Assembly: GCA_963555705.1 (NCBI GenBank)
Contig: OY743190.1
Coordinates: 38,546,929-38,610,928, forward strand
DNA from: Ligustrum vulgare
Taxonomy: Eukaryota; Streptophyta; Magnoliopsida; Lamiales; Oleaceae
DNA: 64,000 nucleotides
Direction: 5' to 3'
A program made the translations under genes and the position numbers. Shown here piece after piece: positions 1 through 11,666 of the stretch (within the stretch, counting starts at the first letter, position 1; every line of letters begins with the position of its first letter). Below the pieces are notes generated by a model that was not told the DNA's origin, did no database searches, and saw nothing but the letters and a program-made list of their open reading frames with translations.

Positions 1-58
1 AAAAATTGAGTGATACACGAGCGAAATACACGTGAGACATATATTACTTAGTTTTAGG

Positions 59-1093
59 ATGTCGGAAAATTCTACTACAGCAAAGAATGGCGATCAAGTC
101 AGCATGGTGGAAGAGTTGGCACAACGCTTTGAGAAAATGCTTGGGGATATGTCGGGCAGGATTAAAAGGTTAGAAAGGCCTAGGGAAGCGCCCAATGTGC
201 GAAGACAAGTGGGGCGTGGTCATAGGATAGAGATGTTGGAAGAAGATGAATTTGATGGGTATGATGATGGGGCACTTATGGATAGAGGGGTTAGGCATGA
301 ACGACGAGGTACAGAGGTTGTTGGGGATCGACAGGATCGTGGCATGAGTAATATCAAAACAACTATTCCTTCCTTTAAGGGTCGGAGTGATCCGGAACAA
401 TATTTAGAGTGGGAAAAAAGGATTGAGTTGATATTCGATTGCTACAGCTATACGGAGGAGAAAAAGGTTAAGGTTGCAGTCCTTGAATTCACTGATTATG
501 CACTTACTTGGTGGGATCAATTAGCAACTTCTAGGAGGCGAAATCGTGAGAGACCTATTAGTACATGGGGGTGAATTAAAGGCTGTCATGAGGAACAGAT
601 TGTCCCTAGTCATTACCATGGGGAACTTCATCAAAAACAGCAAAGTCTCTACCAAGGTTCTAAGAGTATTGAGGATTATCATAAGGAGATGGAGATGTTC
701 ATGCTTAAAGTCAATGTGGAGGAGGATGAGGAGGCCACTATGGCCCGTTTCTTGAATGGGATGAATAAATAAATAGCAAATGTGGTCGAATTGCAACACT
801 GTGTGGAGTTAGAAGATATGCTACATATGGCCATGAAAGTAGAGAAGCAATTGAAGTGAAAAGGAACAGCTAAGTATCAATCAGGTTCTTCGGGTTCTAA
901 TTCGTCTTCGAAGCCGAGGTGGGAAAATAAAGGAGCTGGGGCTATTTCGAAGGGGAAGATTGAGGTACCCAAGGGAAAGGAGGAGTCCGTTAACAAATTT
1001 CCACCCAAAGGGGAGTCTCAACCATCTAGGAGTAGAGATATCCAATACTTCAAATGCTTGGGAAGAGAACATGTGACTTCTCAATGCCCTAAT
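59..1093 (+). pseudogene. gag of CRM-like chromovirus (frameshifted)
   Basis: The ATG at 59 opens a frame that runs to 574. It has a charged, probably coiled N-terminus, then the gag core with residues such as YLEWEKRIELIFDC and a TWWDQL motif, which is the typical Ty3/gypsy capsid signature. After about 560 the reading continues only in other frames and with stops, so several indels and nonsense changes have accumulated. A zinc-knuckle remnant lies at about 1041-1086 and reads YFKCLGREHVTSQC. The first cysteine of the CX2CX4HX4C box is replaced by tyrosine, so zinc binding would be lost. The reading is broken at 1098 by Tekay-1 and resumes at 9574. No functional Gag could be made from this copy. 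Confidence 0.8.
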
Positions 1094-1098
1094 AGGCG

Positions 1099-2774
1099 TG
1101 TAGCGACCGAGAATTTTCTTTAAATTATATAGAAAAGTTTTTATCGAAAAATGTGTCGCAAAGATTTAATCCCAAATTTTATTTTAAAAATAAAGCGTGT
1201 TCGTCTAGCCATTAGCCAGTGAAATTAAATTTATTTTAATCCGAGTCCAATTCCAAATTTATTAAAAAAAAAATATCTCAATTTTCCTTATTAAATTATT
1301 TTAAGTCCACATACGAAATTCAATTTTATCACAAAATTTATTTATTCTCAAATTAATTTTCAGTCCAAAATATATCAGTTTTAAATACATTACCTAATCA
1401 AAGTTAGTCTAATTTTTAGTTAATTATCCTAAACTAATCTTACCAACTAATCCTGATCTATATCCACCTAATTTCAGCCCACGATTTCTCCTTCTTTCTT
1501 TTTCTTTTCCACCCATTTCATCATCATATTCTCCCAAACAAACATCATGCTTTAAACCCCTTTCCACTTCATGCTCCACCACTAATCCATTTCTTTTCTT
1601 TTTCTTTTCCCATCACTTTATCATTTTAAATTCTCTCCACCCACGCCAACTCCAAATTGTCCCCCCAATTCTTGCTATAAATAGAGCATGATTTGGAGAG
1701 GAAAAATGCACCAAGACAAGAGAGAAAAATATAGTAGAGAGAGATTTGTGAGTAGAGAGAAAAATAGAGAGAAATATTTGTTTTCTCGTGAGTATTTTTA
1801 AAATCTATTATTTCAGCCCTATAGTTTAATATTCGTTTTTAGTTTCAACTCAACTTTTGAAATTTACATTTTAGTCCCTCAACTTTCAAAAGTATTCATT
1901 TCAGTCCCTCAACTTTCAAAAGTATTCATTTTAGTCCCTCAACTTTCAAAAGTATTCATTTTAGTCCCCCACTTTCAAATCATCAATTTCAGTCCTTAAA
2001 TTTTAAATTATCATTTTTTAACTATAAATTTCAAAAGATTAATTTAACTTATTATTCTAACTGACTAGACGAAGTGTACGGAGATTTGAAAGATTGAAGT
2101 CATTCCCGCTCAACCACACTCGTTAAGTTTAAGGTAGACTCGCCCCCACTAATTGATTTATATTATAATTGCATGTGTTATGTGGATTTACGTGATTATA
2201 TGCTTAATTGCATAAGACAAGAGTATCTCTTATGAGATAAGACAAGAGGATCTCTTATGAGATCAGAAGAGAAATTTATGTTATAAATGTCATAACTTAT
2301 ATGCGTTAGCGCATAAGACAAGAGTATGTTCATTTGCATTCACTATGTGATGCCTATGATTAAGAAGAGAATGTCATTGTATTATTTTGCATAATTACGT
2401 GTTCAATTATCTTGTAAATTAATTATTGGAGATGAGTCTACTGAGTATTTCTTTTGAAATGCTCACTCCGGTTTTAACAACATTTGCAGAGATCGGAAGC
2501 GGTGGCGAGTGATGGGCAATGATGGCAAACATTTATTTTTTTAATTATTTTGAAAGTTGAGATTTTTGGAACTTGTTTATTTATCTGAGCTTTGAAATTT
2601 TATGGAATGTTTCTCAAGTGAATTTATTTAAATGTGAGTTCCGTTGAAAATTTTCAAATGAATGTGATGTTTGGATTTTCTTAAAATTCATTTATTTCCG
2701 CAATATTTTTTAAATATATATTTTAAAGAGAGACGAAGTAGCGTTCCGGGTTTCACGAAACTCGGGGCGTTACA
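1099..2774 (+). repeat. 5' LTR of Tekay-1
   Basis: The 1676-bp direct repeat pairs with 7932-9568. A TATA box (TATAAATA) lies at about 1675-1682. Tandem 30-bp units containing CCCTCAACTTTCAAAAG lie at about 1865-1970, three copies here against one in the 3' LTR. A stem-loop (GAGTATTTC with GAAATGCTC) lies at 2443-2464, and an acceptor-like CATTTGCAG at 2481-2489. Two GTGAGT donor-like sites follow the TATA box, at 1748 and 1788. Confidence 0.93.
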
Positions 2775-2777
2775 TGT

Positions 2778-2789
2778 TGGTATCAGAGC
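2778..2789 (+). promoter_or_regulatory. Primer-binding site of Tekay-1 (tRNA-Met type)
   Basis: TGGTATCAGAGC starts three bases after the LTR end. This is the standard plant initiator-methionine tRNA primer site, from which minus-strand DNA synthesis starts. Confidence 0.9.
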
Positions 2790-3399
2790 AAGGTCTACGT
2801 TTCTGTAGACTTGCAAAATTTTCTAAGAGATTTAAAAAAAAAAAAAAAGAATATATAATAAATAATGTTTTGAAGACTTTTGCCACTGCCATCATTCCTT
2901 CCGCCGACTCCGAAGGTAAAGAAGTTCAGCATATTTATCTTATTTATTTCAGATGCTTGAGAAATAAAATGTTTTGAGATTTAGATGAGAAAGAATGAGA
3001 AGATGAGAAAGAGTTAGAAAATTTGTATCCGAAATAATAAGAAAGAAAGAAAGAAAAGAAAAGAAAGAGAACGAGTGTTGAGCATAATGGGAATAATATG
3101 ATTTAAGAATGATTTTATAATAATTTTTGTCCTCGAACTTAGAAATGATGAACCCTACCTGGACTTTGCACAATTGGTTTAGGACATGTCACATTTCACG
3201 AGAAGCCAATAGAGGAATTTAGATCTAGTATATATTAGATATTTATCGTATATGAAGGCTCCTATCAAAGAGATATTATTATTTCTCATGAAGAAACACA
3301 AAAGAGACACTAGGAGTTGATTTTATGATATGTCTGGTTTATAAATTTTCATTGAGGAAGTTACTAACATATTCTGTTTCAAATTTAAAAAAAAAAGGC
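2790..3399 (+). other. Leader of Tekay-1 with degraded extra ORF
   Basis: This untranslated leader lies between the primer site and gag. It contains an A-run at about 2834-2848 and a sequence matching the leaders of Tekay-2 and Tekay-3 with a donor-like CCGAAG/GTAAAG at 2915/2916. At 3186 it has the ATG that opens the extra ORF in Tekay-3, but here the frame reads only about eight residues before a stop. Most of the extra ORF is missing, so this copy has lost that gene by deletion. Confidence 0.6.
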
Positions 3400-4426
3400 A
3401 TGACAGGGCACAATAATAGTCATGTATTGGATCGTAATACCACCGAGCATGCCGACCCAGAACAGGCCCCCACGGCCCAGTCCACTATCATTAGGGGCCT
3501 ACTGCGGGCTGTGCAAGATTTAAGACAGGCTCCGACAGGTTCCTCAGTACCGATTATCGAGCAGTTCAGGAAGTATCGGCCGACCAATTTTGATGGCGGG
3601 AATGGTCCATTAGCTGTAGAAGAATGGTTGCAGATGACCGAGAAGATCTTCAAGCATATCTCTTGTCCTGAAGATAAGCAAGTCCTATTCGCTGAGTTTA
3701 TGTTGGACGACAGAGCTAGTTTTTGGTGGGAGTCCGCATCGCGGACTGAAGCACAGCGAGAATCTTTGATGTGGAATGAGTTTAAAGAAGAAATCAGAGA
3801 CAAGTTTTTTCCCCAAGCTCTTCATGATCAAAAGGAGAGCGAATTTCTACGTTTGGTCCAGGGTGAGATGGTCATCACTGAATATGAGAGGAAGTTTGAG
3901 GAATTGTCCTGATATGCTCCACACTTGGTGGAAACTGAAGCTAAGAAAGCACGTCGTTTCGAGAGAGGCTTACGTTCAGATATCAGGCAAATTGTTAGCT
4001 CACACGAGTTGCCCACTTACCGAGAATTGGTGAAGAAAGCTCAGGCTATAGCATATGCTTGTGCGAAAACCGGTACCCAAAGCTATCATAACAATCAAAG
4101 GCACCAGGACAAAAGAAAATGGCACGGTTCAAATTATAATCAGAATAGAAACCAGACAGCCAACAAGAGACCGAATACAGGACATAACCAAGGTCCGATG
4201 ACTGTTTATATCCCACCGTGTCCCAAATGTCATAGGATACATAAAGGAGAATGTCTCTTCGGAAAAGGAGTCTGTTACCGATGTGGTCAGCCAGGCCACA
4301 TTGCACAGGATTGCCGTTCTACACCTGCTCAGAGTCCCAACCAGAAGAGGAACATAGACCCGAACAAAAAGGGAAAGGCCAGAGTATTTTCCATGGACAC
4401 TATCGAAGAACCCAACGTGATTGCAG
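3400..4426 (+). pseudogene. gag of Tekay-1 (one internal stop)
   Basis: The start ATG at 3400 matches the gag start of Tekay-3. The capsid core includes [15 protein letters not shown] and FWWESASRT. One in-frame TGA at 3910-3912 replaces the CGA arginine codon of Tekay-3; beyond it the frame continues unchanged. Two zinc-knuckle-like boxes are present: CPKCHRIHKGEC and the canonical CYRCGQPGHIAQDC. The exon ends at 4426 in GCAG, directly before a GT, where an 89-bp intron candidate begins. Gag would package element RNA into cytoplasmic particles; this copy cannot make a full protein. Confidence 0.85.
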
Positions 4427-4515
4427 GTATACAGTTATTTTGTACTCATGCACCTACCTTGCATAGTTTTGTATGGTATGCATTGCTCAAATTGATGAAA
4501 TTAACATGATAACAG
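4427..4515 (+). other. Candidate spliceosomal intron between nucleocapsid and protease of Tekay-1
   Basis: The 89-bp segment starts GTATACAG and ends GATAACAG, with an adenine-rich branch-like GAAATTAAC about 15 bp before the acceptor. It is AT-rich and not a multiple of three. Removing it joins codons for valine-isoleucine-alanine-glycine to the protease exon exactly in frame. The same site is occupied in Tekay-2 by a 94-bp segment with matching ends and is empty in Tekay-3 (57556/57557). Confidence 0.7.
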
Positions 4516-7500
4516 GCATGTTATCTGTTTCTGGTATTCCCGTATATGTCTTAATAGATTCGGGTGCTACGCATTCATTTATAGCGTGTACATCCCTAAT
4601 TAGACTAAACTTGACGGGAGAAACAACGAGTAGTATACTTGAGGTGAGCTTACCGTCAGGAGGGATTATTGACACGGATAGGATAGTCAAGTCTGTACAA
4701 ATAGATTTTGATGGGACAATGCTTGAAGCAAATCTAAATATTATTCCGATGAAGGATTTCGACATTGTCCTAGGTATGGATTGGCTAAGTTCTAACCGAG
4801 CCACAATCATGTTCCATGAGAAAGAAGTAGTATTTCGGAAGAACGGGGATGAGGTATTTAAGTTTTTCGGATTGAAGGTTAAGGCACTTCCTCGCCTTAT
4901 CTCGGCTATGCAAGCTGCAAAGCTACTTGCTAAAGGAAATTTTCAAGGTTATCTGGTTAACCTTGAAGGCAAGCCTTCTGAGGAAATCATACTGGAGTCA
5001 GTACCAATGGTTTGTGACTTCAGGGATGTATTTCCGAATGACCTACCAGGCACCCATCCTGATAGACAAGTGGAGTTTGTTATTGACTTGGTACCGGGAG
5101 CTACACCTGTTTCTAAAGCCCCGTATCGCATGGCACCAAAGGAATTGCAAGAATTGAATGTTCAACTAGAAGAATTACTAGAGAAGGGTTTTATTAGGCC
5201 AAGTGTATCTCCATGGGGAGCACCTGTCCTATTTGTGAAGAATAAGGATGGCAACATGAGAATGTGCATTGACTATCGAGAACTTAACAAGTTGACGATA
5301 AAGAATAAGTATCCCTTGCCCGAATCGAAGATTTGTTCGATCAATTAAAGGGAGCTGCTATATTTTCAAAGATGGATTTAAGGTCTGGTTACCACCAGTT
5401 GAAGATCAAGCCAACTGATATCCCTAAGACGGCGTTCAGAACTCGATATGGACATTATGAATTCACTGTGATGCTATTCAATGTCACAAACGCACCTGCA
5501 GTATTTATGGACTTGATGAATCGAGTTTTTCATCAATATTTGGATCAGTTTGTAATTGTCTTCATCGATGACATTTTGGTATACTCAAGGGATTCGGTAC
5601 AACATAAAAAACATTTGAGGATTGTACTGGAGACACTGAGAGCAGAAAAGTTGTATGCTAAATTCAAGAAATGTGAGTTTTTACATGAGAAGATTGGTAT
5701 TCTAGGTCATATTGTTACAGTCAATGGCATCGAAGTTGATCCTTCTAAGGTCGAGACGGTGACTAATTGGACTACTCCAGCAAATGCCGGCGATGTGAAG
5801 AGTTTTCTGGGTTTAGCCGGGTATTACCGTTGATTCATTGAGGGATTCTCCAAAATATCAGGTCCCCTGACTCAGTTGACCCGGAAGGGTGTTAAATTTC
5901 AGTGGACTGAACAGTGCGAGCAAAGTTTTCAAGAACTGAAAAAAAGATTGGTTTTAGCGCCAATTTTGACAGTACCCGATGGACCTGATGGTTTTGTGAT
6001 TTATAGTGATGCATCTAAACACGGTTTAGGATGTGTATTAATGTAGAAAGGTAAGGTAATCGCCTATGCTTTGAGACAACTGAAGCCATACGAGAAGAAC
6101 TATCCGACACATGATCTAGAATTGGCAGTTGTGGTTCACGCACTCAAGATTTGGCGACATTATTTGTATGGGAGTAAATGCCAGATTTACACTGATCACA
6201 AGAGTCTCAAGTATTTCTTTACCCAAAAAGAGCTGAACATGAGGCAGCGTAGATGGTTAGAGTTGGTAAAGGATTTTGACTGCACTATTCTCTACCACCC
6301 GGGTAAAGCGAATAAAGTTGCAGAAAAGATGTTGGACAGCTAGCAGCTTTGGGAACAGTGGAGGATCAATTAATACGGGATTTTCAAAACCTAAAGATTG
6401 AGGTGCTAGCCCCATCAATCCGATGTTCTAGTAGATTGGAAAACCTGACTGTCAAACCAGATTTGAGAGGTAGAATTGTGATGGCTCAAGCTGAGGATAA
6501 ATTTTTAGAGAAGATCATAACCGAAGTTGGGACTGGTAAGAAAATAGGTTTTGAGATTGCTCCAGATCACGCACTTATGTTCAAGGGTCATCTTTGTGTA
6601 CCAAAAGATGATCAAATCAGGAATGAAATCATGGTGGAAGCTCACTCAGCACCATATGTAGCTCATCCAGGAGGGACAAAGATGTATCGCGATTTGCGTA
6701 ATACTTTTTGGTGGAGGAACATGAAAGGATGTATTGCAAAGTTTGTTTCTCGATGCATGACCTGTCAGCAGGTCAAAGCTGAACATCAGAGACCGTCAGG
6801 GTTGTTGAACCCTTTGGACATACCAGAATGGAAATGGGAGAAAATTTCCATGGGTTTTGTGACGGGATTACCGAGATCAGCAAAAGGACATGACGCTATT
6901 TGGGTAATAGTGGACCGACTCACAAAGTCAGCCCATTTTCTCCCAGTTCGAATGACTCTTGGTGTTGATTCGTTGGCACAGATTTATGTTAGAGAGATTG
7001 TTCGACTTCATGGAGTTCCAACGTCCATTGTGTCAGATAGAGATCCGAGATTCACCTCGAGATTTTGGAAGAGCTTACAGACTGCTATGGATACTAAGTT
7101 AAATTTTAGTACCGCTTACCATCCTCAGATAGACGGGCAGTCTGAACGCACTATTCAAATATTAGAGGATATGCTTAGAGCCTGTGTTTTAGACCTGAGC
7201 GGCAATTAGGAAACTCACTTGCCATTAGTAGAGTTTGCTTATAACAATAGTTTTCAGGCTACCATTGGTATGGCACCATACGAAGCACTGTATGGGCGAA
7301 GATGTCGATCGCCAGTCTATTGGGATGAAATTGGCGAGAGGAAATTATTGGGTCCAGAATTAATTGAGAGAACAGTGGAGGCTATCGAGAAGATCCGATT
7401 TCGGATTAAAGCTGCTCAAGACAGACAGAAAAGTTATGCCGATCAAAGGAGAAAAGACTTAGAGTTTGAGATTGGAGAGAAAGTGTTCTTGGAAGTAGCT

Positions 7501-7921
7501 CCTATGAAGGGTACTTTTCGTTTCGGCAAGAGAGGGAAATTAAGGCCTCGTTTCATAGGACCATTTGAAATATTAGAGAAAGTGGGTAATGTAGCTTATC
7601 GTTTGGCGTTGCCACCCTCTCGGCTGTACACAATGTCTTTCACATTTCCTTATTGAGGAAGTATGTTCACGATCCCAGTCATGTAGCGAACTTTTAGTCG
7701 ATTTCGATTCAGAAGAATCTGTCTTATGAGAAAGCACCTATATGCATTATTGATAGAAAAGTCCATGTTTTGATAAACAAAGAAATTTCGCTAGTCAAAG
7801 TCTAGTGGGGTAAACCTGGCAGCGATGAGGCCACCTGGGAAAAAGAGGATGAGATTATGGCTAAGTATCCAGATATTATAGATCAAGTAAGTTTAAATTT
7901 CGAGGACGAAATTATTTTAAG
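4516..7921 (+). pseudogene. pol of Tekay-1: protease, RT, RNase H, integrase, chromodomain (multiply disrupted)
   Basis: The protease shows [10 protein letters not shown] near 4550. RT shows YRELNK near 5275 and FIDDILVYS near 5563. RNase H shows [10 protein letters not shown] near 6003. Integrase has its HHCC finger (6640-6770) and acidic residues near 6850, 7035 and 7145, followed by the GPF module and a chromodomain (about 7735-7890). Compared with Tekay-3 there is a 1-bp deletion near 5320 (PLPR to PLPE). There are stops at 5832, 6044 and 7207, the last replacing a tryptophan codon. A small deletion lies near 6325 removing VADALS, and a further frame change near 7615. Two usual RT residues are also altered (MPFGLTN reads MLFNVTN). 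The gene is dead. Confidence 0.88.
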
Positions 7922-7931
7922 GGGGTAAGGT
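7919..7931 (+). promoter_or_regulatory. Polypurine tract of Tekay-1
   Basis: AAGGGGGTAAGGT lies directly before the 3' LTR and is identical to the tract of Tekay-3. It primes plus-strand DNA synthesis. Confidence 0.88.
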
Positions 7932-9568
7932 TGTAGCGACCGAGAATTTTCTTTAAATTATATAGAAAAGTTTTTATCGAAAAACGTGTCGCAAAGATTT
8001 AATCCCAAATTTTATTTTAAAAATAAAGCGTGTTCGTCTAGCCATTAGCCAGTGAAATTAAATTTATTTTAATCCGAGTCCAATTCCAAATTTATTAAAA
8101 AAAAAAATATCTCAATTTTCCTTATTAAATTATTTTAAGTCCACATACGAAATTCAATTTTATCACAAAATTTATTTATTCTCAAATTAATTTTCAGTCC
8201 AAAATATATCAGTTTTAAATACATTACCTAATCAAAGTTAGTCTAATTTTTAGTTAATTATCCTAAACTAATCCTACCAACTAATCCTGATCTATATCCA
8301 CCTAATTTCACCCCATGATTTCTCCTTCTTTCTTTTTCTTTTCCACCCATTTCATCATCATATTGTCCCAAACAAACATCATGCTTTAAACCCCTTTCCA
8401 CTTCATGCTCCACCACTAATCCATTTCTTTTCTTTTTCTTTTCCCATCACTTTATCATTTTAAATTCTCTCCACCCACACCAACTCCAAATTGTCCCCCC
8501 CCCCAATTCTTGCTATAAATAGAGCATGATTTGTAGAGGAAAAATGCACCAAGACAAGAGAGAAAAATATAGAGAGAGAAAAAAATAGTAGAGAGAAATT
8601 TGTGAGTAGAGAGAAAAATAGAGAGAAATATTTGTTTTCTCGTGAGTATTTTTAAAATCTATTATTTCAGCCCTATAGTTTAATATTCGTTTTGAGTTTC
8701 AACTCAACTTTTGAAATTTACATTTTAGTCCCTCAACTTTCAAAAGTATTCATTTTAGTCCCCCACTTTCAAATCATCAATTTCAGTCCTTAAATTTTAA
8801 ATTACCATTTTTTAACTATAAATTTCAAAAGATTAACTTAACTTATTATTCTAACTGACTAGACGAAGCGTACGGAGATTTGAAAGATTGAAGTCATTCC
8901 CGCTCAACCACACTCGTTAAGTTTAAGGTAGACTTGTCCCCACTAATTGATTTATATTATAATTGCATGTGTTATGTGGATTTACATGATTATATTCTTA
9001 ATTGCATAAGACAAGAGTATCTCTTATGAGATAAGACAAGAGGATCTCTTATGAGATCAGAAGAGAAATTTATGTTATGCATGTCATAACTTATATGCGT
9101 TAGTGCATAAGACAAGAGTATGTTCATTTGCATTCACTATGTGCTGCCTATGATTAAGAAGATAATGTCATTGTATTATTTTGCATAATTACGTGTTCAA
9201 TTATCTTGTAAATTAATTATTGGAGATGAGTCTATTGAGTATTTTTTTTGAAATGCTCACTACGTTTTTAACAACATTTGCAGAGATCGGAAGCGGTGGC
9301 GAGTGATGGGCAATGATGGAAAACATTTATTATTTTAATTATTTTGAAAGTTAAGATTTTTGGAACTTGTTTATTTATCTGATCTTTGGAATTTTATGGA
9401 ATGTTTCTCAAGTGAATTTATTTAAATGTGAGTTCCGTTGAAATTTTTCAAATGAATGTGATGTTTGGATTTTCTTAAAATTCATTTATTTTCGCAATAT
9501 TTGTTAAATATATATTTTAAAGAGAGACGAAGTAGCATTCCGGGTTTCACAGAACTCGGGGCGTTACA
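7932..9568 (+). repeat. 3' LTR of Tekay-1
   Basis: The 1637-bp partner of 1099-2774 has the same termini. It has one rather than three copies of the 30-bp CCCTCAACTTTC unit and an extra AGAGAGAAAAAAATAG stretch near 8575. TATAAATA lies at about 8514-8521. By eye there are about 34 substitutions against the 5' LTR. Confidence 0.93.
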
Positions 9569-9573
9569 AGGCG

Positions 9574-10355
9574 TGTCATTACCTTGTGAGCAGAAGGGGC
9601 TTGGGAAAGTGGCAGGGAAGAGGAAGACTACAGCGACATGCCCGCTTTGGAGGAAGCTAGTGATAGTGAGGAATTGTTATCCGGGGAGCATGGACCGTTA
9701 TTAGTAGCGAGGTGAGCCCTTAGTGCTAAAGTCAACGTGGATGATGTGGAGCAACAGAGGGAGAACATATTTCATACACGGTGTCGCATCCAAGACAAGG
9801 TATGTAGTATGATTATTGATGGTGGTAGTTGTACAAATGTTGCTAGCACCACACTAATTGAGAAATTAGGGTTACCATTGTTAAAGCATCCATCACCTTA
9901 TAGACTTCAGCGGTTAAATGATAGTGGTGAAATTAAGGTGAATAGGAGGGTGTTAGTGAACTTTTCGTTTGGTAGCTATATGGATGAAGTGATGTGTGAT
10001 GTGGTTCCTATGCAAGTCGGGCACATTTTGTTGGGTAGGCCTTGGCAGTATGATAGGAAGGTGACACATGACGGGTATAAAAATAGATATAGTTTTACCA
10101 AGGATGGGAGAAAAATTACACTTACGCCATTGACACCATCACAAGTTTATGCAGATCAAGTTAAATTGAAAAGCGATGAAGAACAAAAGGTGAGGAATCT
10201 TGAGAAAAAGAGAGTTGAGGCCATGACCTCAGAAAAAGAAGAGGAAAAGAGGATTGGAGCCACGACTCCAGAAAAGGAGAGGTGAGAGAAAAAAAAGAGT
10301 GTTGGGGTACATACCTCAGAAAAAGGAGAGGGAGCGAAGAGTGCCAGAAGAGAAA
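9574..10355 (+). pseudogene. protease segment of CRM-like chromovirus
   Basis: This continues the CRM-like element after Tekay-1. The open frame 9737-10285 (182 codons) contains the aspartic protease core DGGSCTNVAS at about 9818-9847, then ILLGRPWQYDRKVTHDG, which is the flap-to-C-terminal signature of gypsy proteases. The DGG in place of DSG is normal for this lineage. The part joining the zinc knuckle to the protease (9574-9736) is out of frame. The C-terminal part is a repetitive glutamate/lysine-rich linker with a TGA stop at 10283-10285. The reading is then interrupted at 10360 by the solo LTR and resumes at 14255. Confidence 0.8.
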
Positions 10356-11211
10356 AACCATGTAACATCCCGAAATTTTCATATCTTTAATTATTTAGTA
10401 TAATTATGGCTCTAAGGGATGATAAGGGAAATCTCAAGAAGAGTTAAGCAAAATATCCTTAATCATTAGTTCAAGGACCAAATTAACTTAGAATAAAATT
10501 ATGAAAAGTATTTGGACTCAATTAGAAATGTAATTATATTAAAAGGACTAAGCTGAAAAGTTGGTAAAAAGTCAGCTTAAATTACAGAATTTGCCATTGT
10601 AGAGGACTCGACTTTATGACCTTAGTAAATGAGATGTGTTGAGCCATTTCCGATGCATGTTACACCAATTCTTAGACCCCAATGAGTTCTACACATTGGT
10701 ATCAGATTTGAGATCATCCAAGACCGGGAGTCACTTGAAAAATCGAGCCAAACATGCATATATGAAAAGGTAGAAATCTGAGAAAATCTGAAATATGGCT
10801 AAGTATAATACCCTGTCGAACAACCAACTTTGGAGGACCAGTTCGAGCTGGATTTTGGTCCATTCCCGTTGCATGTATGACCGTTACGAAGCTCGTAACG
10901 TGAACTTTCCAACGGTATAAAGAATGGCCAAAATGGACCCCGTTTCGACCTTCAAATCTTAGCCTAAAAGTGACTACCTGGAATAGGAAATCTGAATTTT
11001 TTTCTATTAAAATATTGCATGTAGGGACACTTGTCACCTGGCACCAGAATTTGGTTAAGACATGTTTGGCATGGATAATCTGAATTAGGAACCAATTCGA
11101 TATATATTCGTACAAATAATCGTTGAATTCACATAAATATAGCATGGGGTATTAAATAAGTAGAAATATAATATGATAAACCTAACCAAACATGACCCAA
11201 CTTAGATCCCA

Positions 11212-11285
11212 TATATATATACACCTGTAGTCTGTGAATTAAACCCCCAAGCCTTACTGATCGATCAACCTAGCAGAAATCAGGT
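11212..11285 (+). promoter_or_regulatory. Predicted promoter and first splice donor in family-B LTR
   Basis: ATATATATAT at 11211-11220 is followed about 65 bp later by GAAATCAG/GTAACC (GT at 11284). In the other copy TATATA is at 35679-35684 and CCAG/GTATTT is at 35752, so the same order and similar spacing are kept. This would give a short first exon in an LTR-driven transcript. Confidence 0.45.
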
Positions 11286-11634
11286 AACCCTTTTTCCAAA
11301 ACTAAGAATTCTTAGGAAATTTATCACATTCTTCATTTGATTCCTTTAATCCATGGAGGTATGAGTGTTGAATACTAAATTATAAGAAATTCATCACTTA
11401 TACACTCAAATACTACTAGAAATTGAATGGAATAAACACAGAACTGATTTCCAAAAATCTGCAGAATCGGATGCTACCAGTAGCATCCGAATCTGTTAGT
11501 GTAAAATCTGAAATTCTGGTAGTGCTGGTTGGGATTATTAAACAGGGTTATCACCTGAAGTAAATACTTCCTTTTAGCCTTAGTTTGTCAAATTATTAAC
11601 TTGATTTTTATACCCATATAATTATAAATTTCAG

Positions 11635-11666
11635 GTTAACAATTTTAAGTGGAAATCAAAACTAAG
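11635..11666 (+). other. Predicted 32-nt internal exon in family-B LTR
   Basis: The segment is bounded by an acceptor (AAATTTCAG ending 11634) and a strong donor (AAG/GTGAGTAAAG, GT at 11667). The partner copy keeps both signals at 36104 and 36136, giving a 31-nt exon. Coding is not required, because a downstream ATG starts the small ORF. Confidence 0.45.

Larger units (their letters stand above)
1099..9568 (+). mobile_element. Tekay-1: complete but dead Tekay/Del chromovirus with two LTRs
   Basis: The element is bounded by LTRs starting TGTAGCGACC and ending GGGGCGTTACA. The flanking 5-bp duplication AGGCG lies at 1094-1098 and 9569-9573. The internal order is primer-binding site, leader, gag, a small intron, protease, RT, RNase H, integrase, chromodomain and polypurine tract. 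By-eye comparison of the two LTRs gives roughly 2% substitutions plus repeat-number indels, so the insertion is older than Tekay-3 but still moderate in age. The gag-pol reading has at least six disabling lesions. It sits inside the gag of the CRM-like element and therefore postdates it. Confidence 0.93.

Noticed and set aside
3420..3803. 127-codon minus-strand frame (and 56601-56927)
   Set aside because: It is the antisense shadow of gag in Tekay-1 and Tekay-3, present because of the codon composition of gag.
10714..11145. Minus-strand frame in the family-B LTR with a similar frame at 35183-35560
   Set aside because: The frames are alike only as far as the DNA is; changes show no third-position bias by eye and the ends differ, unlike the 68-residue ORF.
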